From Cercis canadensis (Eukaryota; Streptophyta; Magnoliopsida; Fabales; Fabaceae): 64,000 nt of DNA. A model generated the notes under the pieces. The model searched no databases, was not told the DNA's origin, and worked only from the letters and a program-made list of their open reading frames with translations. The stretch covers positions 137,191 through 201,190 of the forward strand of contig QAOA01003742.1 in NCBI GenBank assembly GCA_003255065.1. Direction: 5' to 3'. Below are positions 57,601-64,000 of this stretch, piece by piece. How positions within the stretch are numbered: position 1 is the first letter of the stretch; every line of letters starts with the position of its first letter. The translations under genes were made by a program, and so were the position numbers.

Positions 57601-58954
57601 TTATTTTTTTTATGATTCGTTAGGCCAAGTATCGTTTAGGCTTATTATACTTTAGTCTTTTGTATCCTTTTATCATTTTTGGTCACTTTAGTCTTTTTTT
57701 TACCAGTTGGGTTGGTGCAAGTTGGGCCAACCTATTTGTGTGTTTTATTTCTTTTGTTTTCTTATTGAGATTAGGCTTTTGTTTCTTTTAATTGGGCTAG
57801 ATTATCTTTTTGTTAGGTTTATCTTCTATTCAAGAGTTGTAGTATTTGGTTAGTTTTTTTTTTTTTTAGACTTTTTTTATTTTAGGACCTTTGTTTGTTT
57901 TGGGCTATTCTAATTTATTCATTTATTTATTTTATAACCTTTATTTATTTTTTCTTTGCTTATTATTATTGTCACTTTTATTTTATCTTCAGGGTCATAG
58001 TTTATTTATTTTACATGCTTTATACATTTCATATTATACAATATCACTTTTGTAAATTAAACCAAATCCCTACGACAGACTAAGTTAGGAAATAATTATA
58101 TTGACAACTTTTTTTAATTTTTCTGAGGTGATGGATAATTTCTTGGTTATGCCAGAAGTACTAATGTGGCCAATAAAATTTTCGATATTGTCTTTTTATT
58201 CCTTTAATTACGGTATCTTTGACATTTTATTTGTTATATTACATTTTATCTAATTTTATCATTATTTTTACTCATGCTGGAATAAGATTACCAATAATGG
58301 AATAATTAAAATTAGCCATAATGATGACAACATTTTGACATTCCGGAGGTAAGGAGTGTCCCTTTAGTCTTTCTAGATACACTAGTGGGCTTAAAGAAAT
58401 ATCTCCAATAGAAAATCTTTTACCATAAATCTCAAACTCATTTTTTTAACATGCATAATAAATTGTCCTTTCATACATTTTTTAGTTATCACTTAGATAA
58501 TAAAATGTCAAAAATTGTCTATGACAGAATAGATTAGAGAAGGATTGTAATGACAATTACTATCTCTACCCAATGGTTTTGAAGCATTTTCTAAGTTTCG
58601 CCAGAAGTGTTGGTAGGGCCTTACAAAATATTAACTTATTTTGAAACATATTGTAAGGACCAATTTAATTTATTTAAAAAAGAATAACAAGTGATTAAAT
58701 GGGTAACCGTTCTAAGAATGGAAGTTGTGGGGTGTTAATAACTTTCCTACACGTAATTAAGTCCTGAATCCCAACTCTGAATGTAAACCAAATCTTTTAG
58801 GTGTCCAATCGCACCATTCCATTTGTTTAAAATGGAATAAAATGGTTGGTGGCGACCCCATGCTCATGCATAGCATATCATGTATCTTATCTTTTATTTT
58901 TCTCATAGGGAGTTTTGTCGCTTCACATCGTACTCCAAAAGGGACATTGTGACA
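54622..58954 (+). mobile_element. Second copy of the long LTR (family A)
   Basis: It starts TGTTGATACCCAAATTTGTA and ends GGGACATTGTGACA, matching the ends of 30252-33831, with long internal similarity (for example CTTAAAGAAATATCTC and CTTTTACCATAAATCTCAAA near 58390-58440). Removing the nested solo LTR leaves about 2.9 kb. No TSD could be matched, so one flank may be altered. No gag-pol is seen, so it is read as a solo LTR. Confidence 0.72.
55041..56457 (-). mobile_element. Solo LTR (Athila-like) nested in the long LTR
   Basis: It begins TGATGAGCTG and ends TTCATCA, flanked by perfect CTCCT duplications (55036-55040 and 56458-56462). Its general layout (CTCAAGATATGC, and a terminal block of GGTC...AAGTCTACTCAATTC) resembles the LTRs of the Athila at 5067-16711 in minus orientation, but the sequence is diverged. 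It has no internal domain. Confidence 0.85.
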
Positions 58955-59070
58955 ACAACTTATGGTCATGTTCTGTCTTCCTCTTCCATTAGAAGATTTA
59001 GAACACATAGCAGTTGAGACTATTGCATAGGGTGTTTGCTTCCTAAACCCCAAACAAAGATTAGATATCA
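58955..59070. other. Short spacer
   Basis: No feature seen between the long LTR and the UGT fragment. Confidence 0.5.
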
Positions 59071-59300
59071 CGTACCCAAAATTGCTTGACTTCGCTTGAC
59101 AAGCAACCTAGCAGAAGCGTCTTGTACATGTGCTTAGGAAGCAGCAGATCATTCACAATGGTGCAATTGAAGGAAATAGGTGATGGGTTAGAGAGAAGTG
59201 GGCATGCATTATTTGCCATGGAAAAGCAAATAGAAAAGGGTTCAAATTGGCCAGAGATAGGTGATGGTTCTGGAGAGAACCAAAGAGAGAAAGGTCTTGA
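59071..59300 (+). pseudogene. UDP-glycosyltransferase fragment
   Basis: The frame WLDKQPSRSVLYMCLGSS, then FTMVQLKEIGDGLERSGH, matches plant family-1 UGTs at the start of the sugar-donor domain (usually CLxWLDxQPxxSVVFxxFGS...L.EIA.GLE.SGxRFLW). A frameshift precedes WLDKQP, and after SGH the sequence loses the family pattern and ends at a stop. The PSPG box is not present. Confidence 0.8.
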
Positions 59301-59454
59301 TTTTCTGGGATAGTTAAGACCATTAAGAAGAATATTTTTAAGAGAAAGAATAAGATTGAAGCTGAAATGAAGTATAAATATGTCTACTAAAACAACCATA
59401 TATTACAAAATTGAAAATAACTTTCTGATGTGAATCAGCTTACTACATGCCCTA

Positions 59455-60140
59455 ATCTCAGGCATGTTCATGATCCCTTGCTTGGAGTTGGAGGCCTAAT
59501 GACTAGAAGCAGGGCTAAGCATGTGAACAGGCGCTACTGAGCTCAGTTCAAGAGGTGCAAACCAAGGAGAAAGCAGCTGAACAAAGTTTAGAGTTGAGAT
59601 AGATCACTTATCTGTCTCTTGTAGAAGGTGCGCATGGACTGGCTTGGAGCCTAATTTTAGAGCTCAACTTGGAAGAAACTTGAAGATCACGTTTGGGCAT
59701 TAACTTAGGGATCAATGAGGCCAATATGCATAGTCTAGAGATGCATCATGGGCCTTATCTTGTTAGGCCAAAAACTATGTTTAATTTAATTATATTTAAT
59801 TTTTGGGCCTTTACGTTTATAGGCCAAAACATTTTTAATTAGTTTTTATTTTTGGGCCTTTATGTTTATGGGCCAAAATGGGTATTAGAGTTTTATTAGC
59901 ATTCTTAAAAGATTCATTTTAGCTTGTAGCCTCTTAGCCGAATTCCTATATGAAGGATTCGTTTAGGTCTTAGCAAACAACTTTGAGATTAATAATATTT
60001 AGTTACTGAATTGTTGAGTTTCTCTGGATTGAGAGTTTCCCTGTTGTTCTTGGGCAAAGAACTTGAACTTGAACTTACCAAGGATTCTTCCTTGTTAAGG
60101 GTTCACCCTGTTGAGATAACCAATGTCATCCCACTATTTG
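59455..60140 (+). mobile_element. Ty3/Gypsy 3' remnant: pol C-terminus and putative LTR
   Basis: At about 59479-59535 the translation LLGVGGLMTRSRAKHVN matches the TRSRAK motif near the end of many plant Gypsy polyproteins. Downstream, TGTTAGGCCAAAAAC (59769) could start an LTR, which ends before TTTGGTATCCAGGC (about 60138), a possible degenerate primer site. Two copies of TTTTTGGGCCTTTA lie at 59801 and 59851. Limits are uncertain. Confidence 0.5.
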
Positions 60141-60790
60141 GTATCCAGGCACTCCGTTCTGATCCTTCGGGTGATGAGAACGCATAACTTTTAGCTTATG
60201 ACCTTGAAATTAATTGAAAAAAAAAATCTTCAAAATATCTATAAGTTGATTATGAAAATAGAAAAAGTCATGGTTGATCGTAAGTACAAATGATGCATTT
60301 CTAATATTTCCTTCATGCATCATAATACAAAGTATCGGAAATCACATTATGGAAGGAAACAAAGTTCGATGACAACTTTGTATAAGGCAAAAACAAAACA
60401 AACATGGTGTTTTATGATGGATCCGTACTCAATTGAGCTCTAAGTTGGATTCCAAGCTTAGAAGTCTCTCTGATGCCAACCTTTTGGCTTACAATGGGAG
60501 TCTAGACCAAGAGGTCTCTTGGTTAAGACCCTCCAATGATCAAAGCAGTACTAAAGATTAGTCGGTATCAATCCCCATCTGATAGTCCTCATTTTCTCTT
60601 CTTCACCCATTTTTTTTTTTTGCTAGTAAGGGTGGTCTTCTCCTATCATCCCTTATTCTCTTTATCTCTCCTGTTGGGGGTTCTCCTATGTGTTGAGGAG
60701 GGTTTTCTATATGTTGATGGGTGCTTGGGAATGCTCAGCACATGATAGGGTCCGGGGCATCTGTCAACATCATTGCTGACCTGAACAAGG
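60141..60790. other. Unassigned repeat-like DNA
   Basis: No gene recognised. It may be leader DNA of the Gypsy remnant on the left or the decayed interior of the element on the right; I cannot decide. Confidence 0.4.
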
Positions 60791-61630
60791 TTAGATGTTA
60801 TATGGATCAGAAGCTGTGAAGGAATCAACCTCATGAACCCCAAGTACCTTATGTGAAGTGGACCTCTCAGTAGGCCACTGATAGGCATTGGTAGTCATCT
60901 CCTCTAATAGGTCATTGGCATCCTCATATGTCTTCCTCATCAAAGATCCACCAGCAGCGGCATCAACTAGTGTCTTGGTGGAATTCAGCAACCCATTATA
61001 AAATGTTTGTAATTGTAGCCAGTCAGGAAGTCCATGGTGGGGGCATCTTCGAAGTAGCTCCTTGTACTGTTCCCAAGCCTCCTGAAGTGACTCATTCTCC
61101 AATTGATAAAATGTTGCAATGTCATTTCGGAGCTTGGCGGTCTTAGCTGGTGGAAAAAAATTTTCCAAGAATTTTTGGGCCAAAATATCCCATGTGGTGA
61201 TGGTCCCTGTTGGCAATGACTGAAGCCAAGCCTTGGCTTTATCCCGTAATGAGAAAGGAAATAGGCGAAGGCGAATAGCATCATTACCAACTCCGTTGTG
61301 CTTGAAAGTATCACATATCTCCACGAACCCGGAAATATGAGCATGAGGGTCTTCACTTGCTAATCCACTGAACGAGGTTGACTAAACCATGTGGATTATA
61401 GCTGGTTTAATCTCAAAAGAATTTGCTTCAATAGCTGGTCGCCTTATACCCGAATTGGTATCCGTGATGGAAGGTAGAGCATAATCACAGAGTGCCTTGG
61501 GAGGGTTTTCTTCTACCATTGTGTCTGTTAAAACTTTGGTGGACTCTCTTCTTGCCTTTCTATTTTTTCGACAGGTTTTCTCTATCTCAGAATCAAGTGG
61601 GATTAGAGAGCTGCTTCGAGAATTTCTCAT
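60791..61630 (-). pseudogene. Athila/Tat gag, broken
   Basis: It starts at an ATG (MRNSRSSSLIPLDSE) 117 bases after the primer site. Blocks are GLASEDPHAHISGFVEICDT, RLRLFPFSLRDKAKAWLQSL, FLENFFPPAKTAKLRNDIAT, ESLQEAWEQYKELLRRCPHH and GLPDWLQLQTFYNGL, the Retrotrans_gag domain. One in-frame stop at about 61382 (HMV then TAG) interrupts it, probably CAG changed to TAG. It ends at 60791. Confidence 0.88.
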
Positions 61631-61746
61631 ACACCAAAAGAAAACTCCTGAAAGTCTTAAACAATAAAACAATTAAATAGATCTGTGAAAATAAACTATT
61701 AGAGTAAAATCAAGATCACTGAGTATCGATATTGATAACAAATTAT

Positions 61747-61764
61747 TCCTCGGCAACGGTGCCA
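61747..61764 (-). other. Primer-binding site, tRNA-Asp type
   Basis: On the minus strand TGGCACCGTTGCCGAGGA matches the tRNA-Asp primer site with two changes, 6 bases inside the LTR. Confidence 0.88.
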
Positions 61765-61770
61765 AAAACT

Positions 61771-63144
61771 TGTTGTGAAAATTTAAACGCAAGTGTACGT
61801 TGTCGTTTGTAAGTAATAAAATGAGATAAATTTATCGTTCCCACGAGGACTAATGTACCAACTACCGAAAAATGGTTAACATTAACTTTATCTAATCAAT
61901 CGATATGGAGATATTTCAATGAAACAACTGAAAATAGAACAACACAATGTAAACCAGAAAAATAACAAATCAAACCAGAAAAAGGATAGATTCATCAAAA
62001 GAGAAACACCTAAGGTTCCGATTTCACCGTAATTACTCCTAGCTTTCATTCCATATTCCATTAACTCCAATTTATCTTCCTATTTGCTAATCAAGATTCC
62101 CTAATTTATTCACTAGCCTCTCCCAAGGTCTAGTGTAAATATCCATTAATTACTAACCCTGTATATCCCTATACGAGTTACAATAATTACAAATTCATTT
62201 AGTTTTGTGGATCTTTTTAACTGATTACATAAGCCATGGAGGTATATTCCTATCCTCCATGTAGCTCATGACATTTACCCCAAGGAACTTGACACACAAC
62301 TCTCCTTCCGGTCTCATTGTGATTAACAATTCATCTAATTATTGGCCAGACAATCAGAAGCATTAAGAAAAGAGATAAACGCTCAAATTGAAGAGATAAA
62401 TAATGGAATTAACTTCATATGAAACTACAGCTGGTTCTAATTAGGCTACATCGTACCCCTAGATAAGAGAATTAGTTCATACTAGAAGAAGAAAACAAGA
62501 AAGAATAAAATTGAGACATGATTCAAAGGTAAAAGAGGAAAAACTCTGGTTTGAAGGTCAAATCAGCTTTGCATCTCCTCCCTTCAATCCTTACTTTGCC
62601 TCCTTTGTGCCTCCAAAAGTGTCTAAGAACGAACCCCTTCTAATTCCCTCTAGTTTCCTATTTATACCCCTAAGAAAACCTTCAAGAATTAAACAAAAAC
62701 AAGGCCCAAAGATCAGAATCGGGCTCGAGCGTCGCGGCTCTGAGGATTGGGCACCGCGGCCCTGCAGTTCTAGAAGAGGTAGAGATCTTTTACACGCTCG
62801 GGCGCCGCGGCCCTGATATATGGGCGCCGCAGCGTTGTCTCACTACCAATTTCTTCTTGTTCTTGAGCAAACACGGGCGCCGCGGCTCTATGAAATCAGA
62901 GGTGCGGCGCTGAGCTCCTATCTAAGTCCTCACTCTGAGGCTATCAAGGGTTGCAGGTCTTGATTATGAGCGCTGCGGCGCTAGAATTCTGTCCCAAAAT
63001 TCTCAAAACCTTTGTTTCTTCACTTTAGTTCATGGAACCTGAAATTTAACATGAAAATCCAGTTAAATAGCAATTAATCATTGAAAACTAACTAAATACT
63101 TAAGTAAAGGGCACCTAAAGAGTGAGTATAAAACTCACTCAACA
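61771..63144 (-). repeat. 5' LTR of the Athila/Tat-type element
   Basis: On the minus strand it starts TGTTGAGTGAGTTTTATACT and ends TTCACAACA, with TGTTG/CAACA ends, 1374 bp. The unusual stretch at about 62720-62970 is rich in GCCGCGGC-type words and contrasts with the AT-rich surroundings. Confidence 0.85.
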
Positions 63145-63209
63145 TAATCCATTAGTTGAAGTTGAACAACTATCCAATCTTTGGATGTTCCTTAGCTACT
63201 AGTGCTTTT

Positions 63210-64000
63210 TGTTTGTTCCACATCCTCAAATCCAGATTTGATGATAACAAATGACCTTACTTTGTCACTAACCTAATCTATTTTCTAAGTGTTTACTAAA
63301 GTGATAGGTTAATGATCTAGAAGAAGAAGGAGTTCTGCCTTAGTTTGAACAAGTTTTAGTGCAAAACTAGTTCATTACAAGAAGGCATGTTGATGTGACA
63401 ATCAGAAGATATTTCAAAATCAGTGATTATTTCAGAGCAAATACTACTCAATCAGAGGCAGATTCATGTGAAAGAAATCAATTAAGAAAAGAGCCATTGA
63501 AGGTTATAAAAGGAAGTTTTCAAATGGAAGGGCTATGTTAGGAAACAAATCAAGATCAAATAAAAGGATTCCTAATATAACACGATTTGACAGCCAAGCA
63601 TTGAAGACCCAAGAGCTAGTGAAAAACACAGAATATCAGAGAAGCAATATTTTAGAAGAAAAATTTTGTGTCGTTATCACAAGCAGTCCACCTTCTTGTT
63701 CATCTTTCTATTTTCTAACTAGTTGATTTTGCCTTTTGTAAAAGAGAGAGATTTTCATTGGAAATTAATCTAGGATTTTGTATTACATATTTCCATTAGG
63801 AAAATGTGGGGAGAGTGACCTTTACTCTTGATTAGAGGGAAAGAAAGTTTCTGGTGAGCTTGTGTAAAAATTAGAGAGAAGGAGTTCACTGGTGATCTCG
63901 TGTAAAACTAGTTCTATAAGCAGCTTGGAGAAGCTTGATCAAATAACTTCAACTACTAGTGAAACCTCAGCCTTGGAAGAGTAGACGCAGGCTTTATTGG
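63210..64000 (+). mobile_element. SIRE-like Copia LTR, cut by the window edge
   Basis: The TTTGATGATAACAA block at about 63237, a TATA box TTATAAAAGG at 63504-63513, and GGAGAAGCTTG...AATAACTT near 63930 followed by AGTGAAACC match the LTR at 45657-46778 (46440-46480). The start is taken as TGTTTGTTCC at 63210. The 3' end and any primer site lie beyond 64000. Confidence 0.7.

Larger units (their letters stand above)
60791..63144 (-). mobile_element. Athila/Tat-type Gypsy element, 5' LTR and gag only
   Basis: On the minus strand the order is 5' LTR (63144-61771), tRNA-Asp primer site (61764-61747) and gag (61630-60791). Protease and pol are missing to the left, so the element is truncated. 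The LTR is of the same family as the solo LTR at 22549-23844. Confidence 0.85.

Noticed and set aside
59061..59399. 112-aa minus-strand frame
   Set aside because: The plus strand over the same bases encodes a clear UGT segment; the minus frame is its shadow.
62511..62816. 101-aa plus-strand frame ending in an Arg/Pro-rich tail
   Set aside because: It lies wholly within an LTR and its tail comes from the GC-rich repeat words.

Overview
This is a nuclear segment of a eudicot plant genome, probably a woody species, though the species cannot be fixed from the sequence. The evidence is AT-rich DNA, GT-AG introns, plant-specific gene families (an STP hexose transporter, chloroplast thioredoxin x, RFL-type PPR, UDP-glycosyltransferase) and a dense load of plant transposons (Athila, SIRE-like and other Copia, chromovirus, CACTA, hAT, Mutator-type MITEs, LINE, SINE). 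It is a draft assembly, with one 909-base N gap and two single Ns beside poly-C runs.

Only two genes look intact. An STP10-like H+/hexose symporter (957-2773, + strand, three exons) has a recognisable promoter and an unusual start-stop upstream ORF. A chloroplast thioredoxin x (36639-39667, - strand, two exons with a 2.5 kb intron) has three G-boxes just upstream. Broken host genes are an unidentified minus-strand gene whose last coding exon is split by a solo LTR (22428-24107), a terminal exon of an MFS sugar transporter (24738-24852), an RFL-like PPR pseudogene (41935-43428), a PPR fragment inside a hAT element (51075-51254) and a UGT fragment (59071-59300).

Most of the rest is nested transposons, and the boundaries can often be fixed by target-site duplications (TSDs). 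Nest 1 (4072-18927): a CACTA element (TSD ATC) holding a decayed En/Spm-type transposase gene, into which an Athila retrotransposon (5067-16711) jumped, into which a further LTR (9293-10691) jumped. Nest 2 (27503-36322): a Copia element with a Mutator-type MITE in its 5' LTR and a 3.6 kb LTR-type insertion in its integrase; that insertion itself holds a LINE 3' end. Nest 3 (54622-58954): a second copy of the same long LTR family holding a 1.4 kb solo LTR. Other units are a LINE fragment split by a SINE (25680-26640), a SIRE-like Copia 5' end running into the gap (45657-47907), a hAT element with 8-bp TSD that carries a PPR fragment (50780-53476), the 5' part of an Athila/Tat-type element (60791-63144) and a SIRE-like LTR running off the right edge.

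The genes do not form a pathway or operon. The window is a gene-poor, transposon-rich stretch with two active-looking genes and a record of insertions that can be put in order. I found no clearly new multi-gene system. The points most worth checking are the gene-capturing hAT, the in-frame solo-LTR disruption, the start-stop uORF of the hexose transporter and the two very long palindromic MITEs.
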